28,232 bases of DNA, from assembly GCA_035248725.1 (NCBI GenBank), contig DATFHG010000153.1, positions 1-28,232 of the forward strand, in the 5' to 3' direction. The stretch is from DASPMP01 sp035248725 (GTDB taxonomy: Bacteria > Gemmatimonadota > Gemmatimonadetes > Gemmatimonadales > Gemmatimonadaceae). The notes under the pieces are model-generated. The model was not told where the DNA came from. It did no database searches and worked only from the letters and a program-made list of their open reading frames with translations. Positions within the stretch are counted from its first letter, which is position 1; the number at the start of each line of letters is the position of its first letter. The translations under genes were made by a program, and so were the position numbers. Shown piece by piece: positions 1 through 7,276 of this stretch.

Positions 1-346
1 GCAGCGGAGCGAGCTGCGTGATCACCGTCCCCGCGGTCGGGCTGACATAGCTGAGCGACACGAGGTACAGCACGTAGTTCGTCACCAACCCGAGGGTGGC
101 GGCGAGGAGGAGCACGACGCAGCGTCGCACCAGTACCGCGCGGCGCGCCGGCAGCCGTCGTTTGACCATGAGCATGCCACCGAGCACGACCGCCGATACG
201 GCGAATCGATACCAGGTGAGTGTGTACGGGTCGAGATGGCGCGACGCGATGCGCAGGGTGATCGGCAACACGCTCCACGCGACCACCGTGATGAGCGCCA
301 GCCAGATCCCCCGCACTGTTCGAGCGGGCGTGCTTTCGCTCATCAT
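1..346 (-). CDS. EamA/DMT-family transporter, N-terminal part (cut by window edge)
   Basis: Reading leftwards from an ATG at 344-346 (a second ATG follows at once) gives 115 residues with no stop before the window edge. The protein opens with a short polar head and then hydrophobic helices: one from about residue 13 that includes WLALITVVAWSVLPI, one around AVSAVVLGGMLM, then LLLAATLGLVTNYVLYLVSL and a following SPTAGTVI stretch. A first helix with a V-W-S/G-x-x-P pattern, followed by DPYTLTWYRF and a basic loop, is typical of the first EamA repeat of drug/metabolite exporters. The substrate cannot be predicted. It is divergent from the lipoprotein at 364. The second EamA repeat should lie outside the window. 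Confidence 0.8.
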   Translation of the reverse strand, partial: MMSESTPARTVRGIWLALITVVAWSVLPITLRIASRHLDPYTLTWYRFAVSAVVLGGMLMVKRRLPARRAVLVRRCVVLLLAATLGLVTNYVLYLVSLSYVSPTAGTVITQLAPL

Positions 347-363
347 GGTTGTATGACGCATGA

Positions 364-948
364 ATGGAAACGCGTCAAGCCGCCCGTCGAGACCGGCCTG
401 CGCGGCCGGGACGCTTGCCGTCGCCTTCGCGGTCATGTCAAATACGGTATGGCGGCGGCGACGCAGGGAATGGCGCTGGAGACCTCATTCGCCCGCTGAT
501 CGCCGTTCTCGTGGTGCTCGCCGGCTGCAGCGCGCCGACGCCCGGGACATTCGTACCGCGCGACGTCGACACCGCGCTGACGAACGCCATCCGCCGTGGC
601 CCGGGCGCGCTCGTGAGTCTCGATTCCGTTGGTCCCGCGGACTGGCGATTCCTCTTCGTGTTCGGGCCGGGTACCACGGTGGACGCCATCCGGCGATGCG
701 TCGGCGAATCACACGGCTTCGAGACGTTCGCGCTCGATCGCCGCGACGACGTCGACGTGCTGATCTTCGAGGGCCCGAAGGGCGATCTTTCCAGCATCGA
801 GGTCTCACGCGCAGCCGCGCCCTTCGGGGAAGACGCGTTGACGCGCCGGTATCCTCGTGGCGGAGCGCATTTCGCCGTGCGTGCGGGGCGCACGGCGCCG
901 CACGAGCTCGCGGCCGCCGACACCGTGAACGCACCGCGCTGCATCTGA
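364..948 (+). CDS. small putative lipoprotein of unknown function
   Basis: An open frame of 194 codons from ATG 364. A hydrophobic stretch, LIAVLVVLAGC (residues 45-55), ends in a lipobox with Cys55, followed by SAPTPGTFVPRD, so the product is probably lipid-anchored in the envelope. The 40 residues before it are Arg/Gly/Pro rich and unlike a signal-peptide n-region. The true start may therefore be later, for example TTG 415 or a rare ATT at 487; no ATG or GTG fits better. The mature part of about 140 residues is mixed alpha/beta, with FLFVFGPGTTVDAIRRC and DVLIFEGPKGD strands. I do not recognise the family. It lies 17 bp from the divergent EamA start. Confidence 0.6.
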   Translation: METRQAARRDRPARPGRLPSPSRSCQIRYGGGDAGNGAGDLIRPLIAVLVVLAGCSAPTPGTFVPRDVDTALTNAIRRGPGALVSLDSVGPADWRFLFVFGPGTTVDAIRRCVGESHGFETFALDRRDDVDVLIFEGPKGDLSSIEVSRAAAPFGEDALTRRYPRGGAHFAVRAGRTAPHELAAADTVNAPRCI

Positions 949-1080
949 CGTTCGCGGGCGCGCGCGTCGGCAAATGACACACGCGGCACTCACGGACTGA
1001 CACTGCGGGGGGACAGGGCGCTCGCTTCAGCCCTTCATCGGGGACTCAGGCCAGGGCACGCCAGCTGCCTTGCGTCCCCC

Positions 1081-1437
1081 ATGCGACACATCCTCACAGC
1101 ATCTCTGCTTCTCGCGATCGGCTGCGCCGACGTCACCGCAGCGGATACCGCTCCCGTCACCGTCATGCTGTCGCCCAGGTCCGTGAGCGCCGCGTGCGTC
1201 GTCGCGGATCCCGAGCCCGCGTCGGTGCGACAGGATCAGGGCATTGCGTTCGTGAACAACTCCACCGTGCAGATCACGATCGTTCTCGTGGAGGACGACA
1301 AACCCCTCACCACAGTGCCAGCGGGCGGCACGTCCGGCGCGATCAAGTTCCGCACGGAGGGCATCTACCAGTACTACAGCCTCGGCTGCGGCGACGCGCT
1401 CAGCGAGCGGCACACGCTCGCGGTCACCGTCAACTGA
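1081..1437 (+). CDS. small exported (lipo)protein, hypothetical
   Basis: The product is 118 residues. Its N-terminus MRHILTASLLLAIGCADVTA is a good secretion signal with a possible lipobox (AIGC, Cys15). The mature part of about 100 residues looks all-beta: VTVMLSPRSVSAACVV, then GIAFVNNSTVQITIVLVEDD, then a Gly-rich turn and GIYQYYSLGCGD. This alternation, with two Cys in the mature chain, resembles a small Ig/cupredoxin-like sandwich, but no copper ligand set is evident. The stop overlaps the stop of the convergent AraC-type gene by 8 bp. No ribosome-binding site stands out upstream. Confidence 0.65.
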   Translation: MRHILTASLLLAIGCADVTAADTAPVTVMLSPRSVSAACVVADPEPASVRQDQGIAFVNNSTVQITIVLVEDDKPLTTVPAGGTSGAIKFRTEGIYQYYSLGCGDALSERHTLAVTVN

Positions 1438-2323
1438 CAGGAACGCAGATCTCCGTGCGCAGCTGCTCGGGAGGCACTTCCCCGGGCATGTTGAGGTACA
1501 GCTCGTAGCTCAGGCCATCGATGCGCTTTCCGCTGGCGGGCAGCCACTCTCCCAGCAGGCGCTGCCACACGTCGCCAAGCCTCTCGTACGGACCGACGTG
1601 CAGCGTACACGCGTACCGTCCTGCCGGCAGTCGTTGCTCGGTGAGCGATGTCGGGATCGTGGCGCTCTCCGGCACGACGATTCCCGCGTCCGACCGCAGC
1701 TGCTCTGCCGGCGTCGACTCCGGGTCGTCGTGGTAGATGGCGAGCATTCGTGCGCCCTTCAGCTGGAACAGTCCTTCCTGCCGGGCGATGTGGCCGAGCC
1801 GCTCGAACGCCTGGTTGATCTGCATATACGGACCGATGTGTCGGACACTCGCCACGCGCAGCGCCGGTTTCTGTTTGATCTCGACGTCCATAGGAATGTC
1901 CGAATGTCGTGGGGTGAACGCGGACGCGCCGGCCACGTCTCCGTAGTGCACGCCGCAGGCGGCCGCGAGATGGAAGCGCGCGTTCTCGAGCTCGCGAAAC
2001 GCGCTCGGTGGGCTTGCATACGCCGCGCGGAATGCGCGGGTGAAGGCCTCGTGGGTCTCGTAGCCGGCGCCAAATGCGATCTCCGTCACGCTCGCGTTCG
2101 TATGCAGCAGGCGCCACGCAGCTCGCTCGAAGCGCAGCCGGCGCAGGAGCTCGACCGGCGTCTCACCGACCATGCCGCGAAAGACACGGTGAAAATGAAA
2201 GGGTGACAGACACGCGGTGCGCGCGAGGACCTCGAGGTCCAGCGCGCCATCCAGGTGTTCGACGATCTGCTCGATCGTGCGACGCACCGCGTCGGCGTAG
2301 AATGAGCGCGTTTGTGGCTTCAC
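1430..2323 (-). CDS. AraC-family regulator with C-terminal GyrI-like effector domain
   Basis: With the GTG at 2321-2323 as start, the product is 297 residues. Residues about 8-110 form the two-helix-turn-helix AraC DNA-binding domain (DLEVLARTACLSPFHFHRVF, then VTEIAFGAGYETHEAFTRAF). Residues about 145-297 form a GyrI-like/effector-binding domain (PALRVASVRHIGPYMQINQA, later LPAGRYACTLHVGPYERLGD). This order, HTH first and GyrI second, is the Rob/SbmC-type architecture that senses small amphipathic molecules in the cytoplasm. The frame stays open to 2581 but would run into the neighbouring gene and is Arg-rich there, so I use the GTG. It is the last gene of a five-gene minus-strand run. No specific ligand can be named. 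Confidence 0.88.
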   Translation of the reverse strand: MKPQTRSFYADAVRRTIEQIVEHLDGALDLEVLARTACLSPFHFHRVFRGMVGETPVELLRRLRFERAAWRLLHTNASVTEIAFGAGYETHEAFTRAFRAAYASPPSAFRELENARFHLAAACGVHYGDVAGASAFTPRHSDIPMDVEIKQKPALRVASVRHIGPYMQINQAFERLGHIARQEGLFQLKGARMLAIYHDDPESTPAEQLRSDAGIVVPESATIPTSLTEQRLPAGRYACTLHVGPYERLGDVWQRLLGEWLPASGKRIDGLSYELYLNMPGEVPPEQLRTEICVPVS

Positions 2324-2376
2324 GCCCGCGAATCTAGGGCGGCGAGCGTCGCGCGCTTGATCCGGCTTGCGATCTT

Positions 2377-3054
2377 CTAGAGACGCTTCAGCGACTCTTT
2401 GGGCGCGCTCTCGATCTTCTGCGCCGCACTGCCCTCGGTGAGCAGACGAGTCACATAGCGCTGGTTCTCCGAGATGCGCTCCACCTCGACGGCGATCGCA
2501 TCCACGGACTGCCGCAGCTCGGTGATGCCGGGAAACAGCGCGTCCGCGGCGCGCGCGAAGCGTCGCTTCGCAGACACCCACACGATGCGCCAGCCGATCA
2601 CGGCCAGAAGCAGCAGGATGGCGCCCTCGGCAATCATCATCGTCTCGTACTTCGAGCGAATGAGCGCTTCGTTGCCGCCGAACATGAACGGCGGAATGTG
2701 GATCTGCGGGTTCACGCGGACGTCGGGTGACACCACAGGTGCGACATCACTGTTGTCTTCGTCCGCCCCCACGCCGTTGGCGCGAGCCTGCGCGATGGCG
2801 TCTTCCGTCTTGTCCAGCTCCGCTTCGATACTGCGGCTCTTGGTACCCAGCTCGTTGATCCGGCCTTCCATCTCTTTCGCCATCTGCGCGTCCTGCGTGC
2901 CGAGACCGGCGCGCGCACGCGCTTCGGCGTTGAGCCGCTGCTGCGCTAGCTCGCTCCGGCGCGACGTGATGGACTCGAGCTGATCACGCAGCGCATCGCG
3001 CTTGGCGACCAACCGGTTGAGCTCTGTGGCGGTTTTCGGAGCTTGTTGCGGCAT
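2377..3054 (-). CDS. coiled-coil protein with one transmembrane helix, unknown function
   Basis: The product is 225 residues from ATG 3052-3054. Residues 10-95 are a heptad-rich coiled coil (LVAKRDALRDQLESI, EGRINELGTKSRSIEAEL). A Pro/Asp-rich linker follows (95-125), then one membrane helix at about 140-160 (AEGAILLLLAVIGWRIVWV), a basic stop-transfer patch and a second amphipathic stretch (180-207). There is no signal peptide and no enzyme motif. The layout suggests a membrane-tethered scaffold or oligomeric protein, with the coiled coil probably cytoplasmic because there is no export signal and the basic residues follow the helix. I do not recognise a named family. It sits 53 bp upstream of the AraC/GyrI gene and 73 bp downstream of the GNAT gene. 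Confidence 0.75.
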   Translation of the reverse strand: MPQQAPKTATELNRLVAKRDALRDQLESITSRRSELAQQRLNAEARARAGLGTQDAQMAKEMEGRINELGTKSRSIEAELDKTEDAIAQARANGVGADEDNSDVAPVVSPDVRVNPQIHIPPFMFGGNEALIRSKYETMMIAEGAILLLLAVIGWRIVWVSAKRRFARAADALFPGITELRQSVDAIAVEVERISENQRYVTRLLTEGSAAQKIESAPKESLKRL

Positions 3055-3127
3055 ATGTGGATGGATTCTACGGCTTTCTCGCTCTACGCGCAGCGTGGAA
3101 CGGTAGTTTCCCCGCCGACGCGCGCGT

Positions 3128-3607
3128 TCACTCCAACTCGGCGGTCATCTCCGTCATGGTGGGACGGAATCCAGCGCTGGCGAACAGGCGCCGAGCGGGT
3201 TCGTTCTGCACGGCGGTGGACAGTACGACGCGCGGCGCGTCCGCGGACTTCAGAAACGCCATGATCGCCGAGAGCAGCATCCGACCCACGCCTTTTCGCC
3301 GGTGCGATGGATCCACGATCACGTCGTAGATCGCGCCGGCCGGCCCGCGCAACGCCATGTAGTCGATGCCCTCGAGTCCGCCCCACGCGTAGCCGATCAC
3401 GCGCCCATCATCCTCGGCGACGAACACCGCCGCCGATGATTTCCGGAGCTGGCTCACGAGATACGAGCCGTACCCCTCCTCCGTGTCTTCCGACACGTCG
3501 AGGAATCGCTTCGGATCGAAGGCGTGATGCTCGCGCACGAGCAGCGCGCCGAGCCGACCGAGCTCCGTGCCGTCGCCTCGGGTGGCCTTCCGGATCACGA
3601 TCGTCAT
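3128..3607 (-). CDS. GNAT-family N-acetyltransferase
   Basis: The product is 159 residues, the usual size for a single-domain Gcn5-related acetyltransferase, which moves acetyl from acetyl-CoA to an amine. The acetyl-CoA pyrophosphate loop is clear: IYDVIVDPSHRRKGVGRML at residues 93-111, with the R/Q-x-x-G-x-G/A signature R103-K-G-V-G. The C-terminal beta-bulge half, NEPARRLFASAGFRP (135-149), is also typical. The N-terminus IVIRKATRGDGTELGRL matches the standard beta1/alpha1 start, which supports the ATG at 3605-3607. The substrate is unknown. It lies 33 bp downstream of the VOC gene in the same orientation. Confidence 0.9.
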   Translation of the reverse strand: MTIVIRKATRGDGTELGRLGALLVREHHAFDPKRFLDVSEDTEEGYGSYLVSQLRKSSAAVFVAEDDGRVIGYAWGGLEGIDYMALRGPAGAIYDVIVDPSHRRKGVGRMLLSAIMAFLKSADAPRVVLSTAVQNEPARRLFASAGFRPTMTEMTAELE

Positions 3608-3640
3608 GACCGCCCGTTCACGTCGGCCGGCAATGCGCTC

Positions 3641-4051
3641 CTACTTGAACGCGGCGAAGCCGACGACGTTGCCTCCCGGCTCGCGCACGTAGAACTCCGT
3701 GCTGCCGTAGAACGTGTCGTGACGCTTCTTCACCACGGGCGCGCCCTGCACCGCCTTCTCGATCGCGTCGAGATCGCCGACGGATGGGACGGTGATGAAG
3801 AGCGCGGTGCTCCGGCCGTTGAGATCCTTCTCCTGCGAGGGATCGTCCGCGATCACGCTCGCGCGCGTCTGGTACATGATCTCGATGCCGTCCTTCTTGA
3901 CGCTGGCGAAGACGAGCTTCCCGTCGTCGCCGGGCACCTGGTTCTCGAGAGTGAAGCCGAGTCGATCAGTCCAGAACTTCACGCCCGGCTCGACCGCGGG
4001 AACGATGAGAACCGGAGCGAGCGTGGACAATTTCGGCTTGGCGGCGGGCAT
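3641..4051 (-). CDS. VOC-superfamily (glyoxalase/bleomycin-resistance-like) protein
   Basis: The product is 136 residues and fits one pair of beta-alpha-beta-beta-beta modules. The first is LAPVLIVPAVEPGVKFWTDR followed by LGFTLENQV. The second is ALFITVPSVGDLDAIEKAV followed by FYGSTEFYVREPGGNVVGFA. The closing E-P-x-G-N-x-V-x-F motif is the usual VOC C-terminal strand, where a metal-binding Glu often lies (EFYVREPGG). Proteins of this size usually act as cytoplasmic dimers. The reaction (isomerase, dioxygenase or binding protein) cannot be decided. It lies between the TPR gene (27 bp upstream) and the GNAT gene. Confidence 0.88.
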   Translation of the reverse strand: MPAAKPKLSTLAPVLIVPAVEPGVKFWTDRLGFTLENQVPGDDGKLVFASVKKDGIEIMYQTRASVIADDPSQEKDLNGRSTALFITVPSVGDLDAIEKAVQGAPVVKKRHDTFYGSTEFYVREPGGNVVGFAAFK

Positions 4052-4078
4052 GACCTGTCTCCTGAAGGATGGAAAACT

Positions 4079-4972
4079 TCAGTTGTGGGAACGATGGCTG
4101 GAGCTCTGCAGCTGCCGCAGGCGATCGCGGGACAAACGCGCTTCGACGTCCGCTCCGATCTCCTCCGCCAGCCGCAACGATAGATCATAGCAGCGCTCGG
4201 CGTTCGCGATATCCTCGCATCGCACGTTGATATCGCCGATGAGACGCAGACATTCGATCTCGCGGTAGCGGTTGTCGCACTGGCTGAAATAGCCGAGGGC
4301 CGACATCGCGAGATCCTGCGCCCCTTCGTTCTCTCCGGACGCGCAGAGGACGGACGCCAGGTTGAGGCTCACCAGCGCGACGAGATCGTTGTCTTCCACA
4401 GCACGCGCGGCGGCAAGCGCAGCCTCGAGGAGCGGCCGCGCCTCCGGTGCATCGCCCGTGTCGAGCATCAGGCGACCCAGGTTGTTGAGCGCGATGCCCT
4501 GCCCGCGCGTGTAGTCTGCCGCCTGGAAACAGCCCAGCGATTCCCGGAAGGCTCTGGCCGCCGCGCCCTGCTGTCCGGTCTGCGCCAGAATGGAGCCGAG
4601 GTTCTGGAGTGCGATGCCGCGGAGTCGCGGGTCCACGTCCGCGCGAGCGACCGCCTCGAGCTTGGGGATTGCCGCGGGAAAGTCGCCGCGGGTGATCAGG
4701 ATGTTCACCTCGGCGTTCACGGCCTCTACGCGATGCTGCTCCAGACCCGCTACCGCAGCCACCTGCTGTGCCTGGCGCGCGAAGTCGAGCGCGCGATCCC
4801 ACAGACAACGCGTGCGGTGGACGTCGGCCAGGTGTCGCAGCGCCTCGCTGCGCACCGCCGGATCGTCCGACGCCTCGACCGCCGCCGCGAACGAATCCGC
4901 CGCCCGGTCCAGGGCGCCTGCACGTTCTGCTCGCACGCCGTCTGCAAGCAAACTGTCGTCTTCGGGCACCAT
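4079..4972 (-). CDS. tetratricopeptide-repeat protein
   Basis: The product is 297 residues and almost entirely alpha-helical, built of roughly 40-residue TPR-type units. Examples are SEALRHLADVHRTRCLWDRA, then GIALQNLGSILAQTGQQGAA, then GIALNNLGRLMLDTGDAPEA, then VSLNLASVLCASGENEGAQD, each with the A/L-x-x-L-G/A and D/E-x-x-x-A pattern. There is no signal peptide, no membrane helix and no attached HTH or kinase domain, so it is probably a cytoplasmic protein-protein adaptor. Its ATG (4970-4972) is 48 bp from the divergent lipoprotein start at 5021. It heads the minus-strand run to 1430. Confidence 0.85.
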   Translation of the reverse strand: MVPEDDSLLADGVRAERAGALDRAADSFAAAVEASDDPAVRSEALRHLADVHRTRCLWDRALDFARQAQQVAAVAGLEQHRVEAVNAEVNILITRGDFPAAIPKLEAVARADVDPRLRGIALQNLGSILAQTGQQGAAARAFRESLGCFQAADYTRGQGIALNNLGRLMLDTGDAPEARPLLEAALAAARAVEDNDLVALVSLNLASVLCASGENEGAQDLAMSALGYFSQCDNRYREIECLRLIGDINVRCEDIANAERCYDLSLRLAEEIGADVEARLSRDRLRQLQSSSHRSHN

Positions 4973-5007
4973 GTGATCTGGATCCTGGTTCGTCAGGCTT
5001 GGCCTGC

Positions 5008-5013
5008 GAGGAG
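5008..5013 (+). promoter_or_regulatory. Shine-Dalgarno site fixing the GTG start at 5021
   Basis: GAGGAG lies 7 bases before GTG 5021. The open frame continues far upstream through the antisense of the TPR gene, so this site and the signal peptide that follows decide the start. Confidence 0.7.
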
Positions 5014-5020
5014 CATTCCC

Positions 5021-5560
5021 GTGCAGCGTTCGTCGTTGAAGGCTATCACAGTTACCGTCGTGCTCGCTACGCTCGCTGCTTGTGCGGCGTCGGAGATCAC
5101 GTCGGTCGACGCGACCTCACAGGCGCAACAGGCGCACCTGTTCACGAGCGCCCAGCCGAACCTGCTGGAGTGCCCGACCAGCTCGACGGTGACGGCCACC
5201 GGCGTCGTCACACCGCTGGACGGCGGCCTCATCGCGCTTGGCGGCACGCGCGTGATGGTGCCTGCGGGCGCGGTGGCCGAGGCCACGACGATCACGCTCA
5301 CCATCCCCGCGTCACGGTTCATGGAGATCGATGTCAGTGTGGCCGGCGTCGATCATTTCCTGTTCCAGCTGCCGATCACGGTCGCCGTCGATTACTCGCG
5401 CTGCAATCGGTCGAACATCTTTCGCTCCAGTCTGACCGCGTGGTACATCGACAGCCAGACGAAGGCGCCGCTGGAGCAGATGCCGAGCGTCGACAACAAG
5501 CTCACGCAGACCGTGATCTTCACGACGGGCCATCTCTCGGGGTACGCGCTGGCGAACTAG
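5021..5560 (+). CDS. surface lipoprotein with ZU5-like beta domain
   Basis: Starting at GTG 5021 gives 179 residues. Residues 1-21 are a lipoprotein signal ending ATLAAC (Cys21). The mature chain contains GGLIALGGTRVMVPAGAVAE followed by ATTITLTIP at about residues 68-100. This V-x-V-P-x-G-A-l-x-x-x-T-x-I-T pattern is the core of ZU5-like beta domains seen in many Gemmatimonadota lipoproteins. It ends TVIFTTGHLSGYALAN, the usual close of that group. It is probably a structural or adhesive protein on the cell surface. Its stop is 4 bp from the stop of the convergent hydrolase. Confidence 0.75.
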   Translation: MQRSSLKAITVTVVLATLAACAASEITSVDATSQAQQAHLFTSAQPNLLECPTSSTVTATGVVTPLDGGLIALGGTRVMVPAGAVAEATTITLTIPASRFMEIDVSVAGVDHFLFQLPITVAVDYSRCNRSNIFRSSLTAWYIDSQTKAPLEQMPSVDNKLTQTVIFTTGHLSGYALAN

Positions 5561-5564
5561 CGCT

Positions 5565-6308
5565 TCAGCACGATCGACGCTTCACCCATTCCATCGCCGT
5601 CCGCGCGTCCTCCGCGCGGACGGTGTGCGGTCCGTCGAACTCGGCATAGTCCACCACGAAGTGCGCGTCGCGCAGCGCCCGAACGATGCGTCGGGAGGTC
5701 GCGTCGATGGGCAGGATGCGATCGGCGGTCCCGTGACGCAGGAATACCGGCACGTGCTGCGGGAGATCGGCCGGGATCACGAAGCCGGGCGAGAATGCGA
5801 CGATGCCGTGAAACGTCGCGGCGTTGCGGATGCCGAGCGACAGCGCGTACGACGCGCCGTCGGAGAATCCGCCGACCACCACGCGACAGCGGTCGATGCG
5901 CGCGCGGTCGAATGCGAGCGCCAGGGCGCGCTGGATGAAGTCGACGTCCGGACCGAAGTCGCCGCGGATGGCGTCCCACGTCACGTCACGCGAGTCCGGG
6001 GCGAGGATGGCCACGCCGAGGGTATCGGCGGCGGGGAGGAGGCGCTCGAAGAGCTGCGCGCGTTGCGTGGCACCGTGCAGCAGGATCAACAGCGGCGCGG
6101 CGCGCGTGGTATCGTGCGGCACGAAGAGAAATCCGTCGCGTTCGGCGGCCGCGAGGCCGAGCGCGGATTCGCCGACCTGGACGTGCGTCGGCGCATGCGG
6201 CCCCACGCGCACGACGCCTTCGCTGTTCTGCGCGTGTGACGGCCGGCAGTCGGCACCGATCAGCGCGATCGCGGTGCCCGCGACGACCACGTGTCTCGCT
6301 CGCATCAT
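5565..6308 (-). CDS. exported alpha/beta hydrolase (phospholipase/carboxylesterase or PHB-depolymerase-like)
   Basis: The product is 247 residues from ATG 6306-6308 (a second ATG follows directly). Residues 1-27 are a signal peptide with likely cleavage after SHA. The fold markers are in order: oxyanion HG in LLILLHGATQ (His78-Gly79), nucleophile elbow GGFSDGAS (Ser149), acid in RHGTADRILP (Asp196) and His228 in FDGPHTV. So the catalytic triad looks complete. The pattern fits esterases of the carboxylesterase/phospholipase (YpfH/YtaP-like) group, acting on esters in the periplasm. The natural substrate is unknown. The open frame continues to 6995, but only as antisense of other genes. It follows the glycine-rich protein by 35 bp and may be in its transcript. 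Confidence 0.88.
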   Translation of the reverse strand: MMRARHVVVAGTAIALIGADCRPSHAQNSEGVVRVGPHAPTHVQVGESALGLAAAERDGFLFVPHDTTRAAPLLILLHGATQRAQLFERLLPAADTLGVAILAPDSRDVTWDAIRGDFGPDVDFIQRALALAFDRARIDRCRVVVGGFSDGASYALSLGIRNAATFHGIVAFSPGFVIPADLPQHVPVFLRHGTADRILPIDATSRRIVRALRDAHFVVDYAEFDGPHTVRAEDARTAMEWVKRRSC

Positions 6309-6343
6309 GCGACCGTCCCTACGTCGCGACGCGAGCGGGTGTG

Positions 6344-6826
6344 TCACCGCTGCAGCTCGACGAACGCGGACAGCGCGATCTGCACGAGCGGTGTGGCGAT
6401 GAGCACCGCCTGAATCTTGCCGTTGTTCCTGCCACCGGAGCTGGGATCGTGCAGCGCGTTGAGTGTCAGGGCCTCGAGCGCGAGCACGGCGGCCGATGCG
6501 AGCAACCCGTGACCGAGGCTGCCGCGCCGATGGTCGGCCAGATGGGCGCCGACCGGCGCACCGACGGTGATTCCGGTGAGGATGCCGATGCCCACAACAG
6601 ACAGATCCCGTACGTCGCAGCGATCGGTGCCGCCGCTGTCGCAGCCGGAGCCGATGAGCAGACCCAGCGTGCCGCCGGCGACGGCTCCCAGCGCGCCGCC
6701 CGCGACGGCGCCCGCGGTCGTAACGGCCACCGCAGATGCGCCGACGCGCTGGGCTTCGGCGCTCGCCGGCAACACGTGAAACAGCGACAGCACGACGACG
6801 ATTGCCCAGTTGTGCGCGCGCGTCAT
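6344..6826 (-). CDS. exported glycine-rich (glycine-zipper) membrane protein, hypothetical
   Basis: I use ATG 6826, which has GCGAGG six bases before it; an ATG at 6832 is also possible. The product is 160 residues. Residues 1-25 are a signal peptide ending SAEAQ. Residues about 35-60 are a Gly/Ala zipper (AGAVAGGALGAVAGGTLGLL), followed by a small Cys pair (GSGCDSGGTDRC) and a second Gly-rich helix (VGIGILTGITVGAPVGAHL). A third hydrophobic stretch is HGLLASAAVLALEALTL. Glycine-zipper proteins pack helices tightly and can oligomerise in a membrane. No function can be assigned. It is divergent from the YjbR operon with 93 bp between. Confidence 0.7.
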   Translation of the reverse strand: MTRAHNWAIVVVLSLFHVLPASAEAQRVGASAVAVTTAGAVAGGALGAVAGGTLGLLIGSGCDSGGTDRCDVRDLSVVGIGILTGITVGAPVGAHLADHRRGSLGHGLLASAAVLALEALTLNALHDPSSGGRNNGKIQAVLIATPLVQIALSAFVELQR

Positions 6827-6919
6827 TCGCATCCTCGCGTAATGGATTCGTGACGGGTAACGTGAAGCCATGTTCCGCCCGCTTCGGTTCGCGATCGACG
6901 GCGCACGTCGTGTGCCTCG

Positions 6920-7276
6920 ATGACGCTCGGCCAGCTGGAGACACGCCTGCGGAAGTTCGCGCTCGGCATGCCCGAGGCCGACGAGGCCTTTCCATGGGGC
7001 GAGCGGGCGATCCGCGTGAAGAAGAAGGCCTTCCTCTTCATGCGTCTGGAAGGCAAGGATCTCAGCTTTTCGGTGAAGTTGTCCGAGTCGCGACAATCTG
7101 CGCTCGCGCTCGACTTCACCGAGCCCACGCACTACGGTCTCGGCAAGCACGGCTGGGTCACTGCGCGTGTGACGAAGGCGTCGCGTGCCGACGCGGAGGG
7201 GTTCGAAGAATGGATCGCCGAGAGTTATCGCCTCGTCGCGCCGCAAAAACTGGCGCGCGCTGTTGTCGCCGAATGA
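6920..7276 (+). CDS. MmcQ/YjbR family protein (first copy)
   Basis: The product is 118 residues, the normal length for the MmcQ/YjbR family, whose fold resembles CyaY and which has been proposed to bind DNA. Diagnostic parts are the N-terminal LRKFALGMPEADEAFPWGER (P-x-x-x-E-x-x-P-W/F-G), the middle RVKKKAFLFMRLE and DLSFSVKL strands, and the end HYGLGKHGWVTARV with EEWIAESYRLVAP. The motif with Gly-Lys-x-G-W in the second half is also typical. No catalytic activity is established for the family. Its TGA overlaps the ATG of the next gene (ATGA, 7273-7276), so the two are translationally coupled. Confidence 0.88.
   Translation: MTLGQLETRLRKFALGMPEADEAFPWGERAIRVKKKAFLFMRLEGKDLSFSVKLSESRQSALALDFTEPTHYGLGKHGWVTARVTKASRADAEGFEEWIAESYRLVAPQKLARAVVAE

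Noticed and set aside
949..1080. Possible small RNA or terminator in the 132-bp gap
   Set aside because: No stable stem-loop with a T-run, and no promoter pair stands out.
5565..6995. A 476-codon minus-strand frame suggesting a large fusion protein
   Set aside because: The part upstream of ATG 6308 is Arg-rich antisense of the glycine-rich gene and YjbR region; only the C-terminal 247 residues look like a real hydrolase.
6736..7272. Extension of the serine hydrolase frame upstream of 7273
   Set aside because: The sequence before 7273 is Arg-rich and overlaps YjbR; a signal peptide begins right after ATG 7273.
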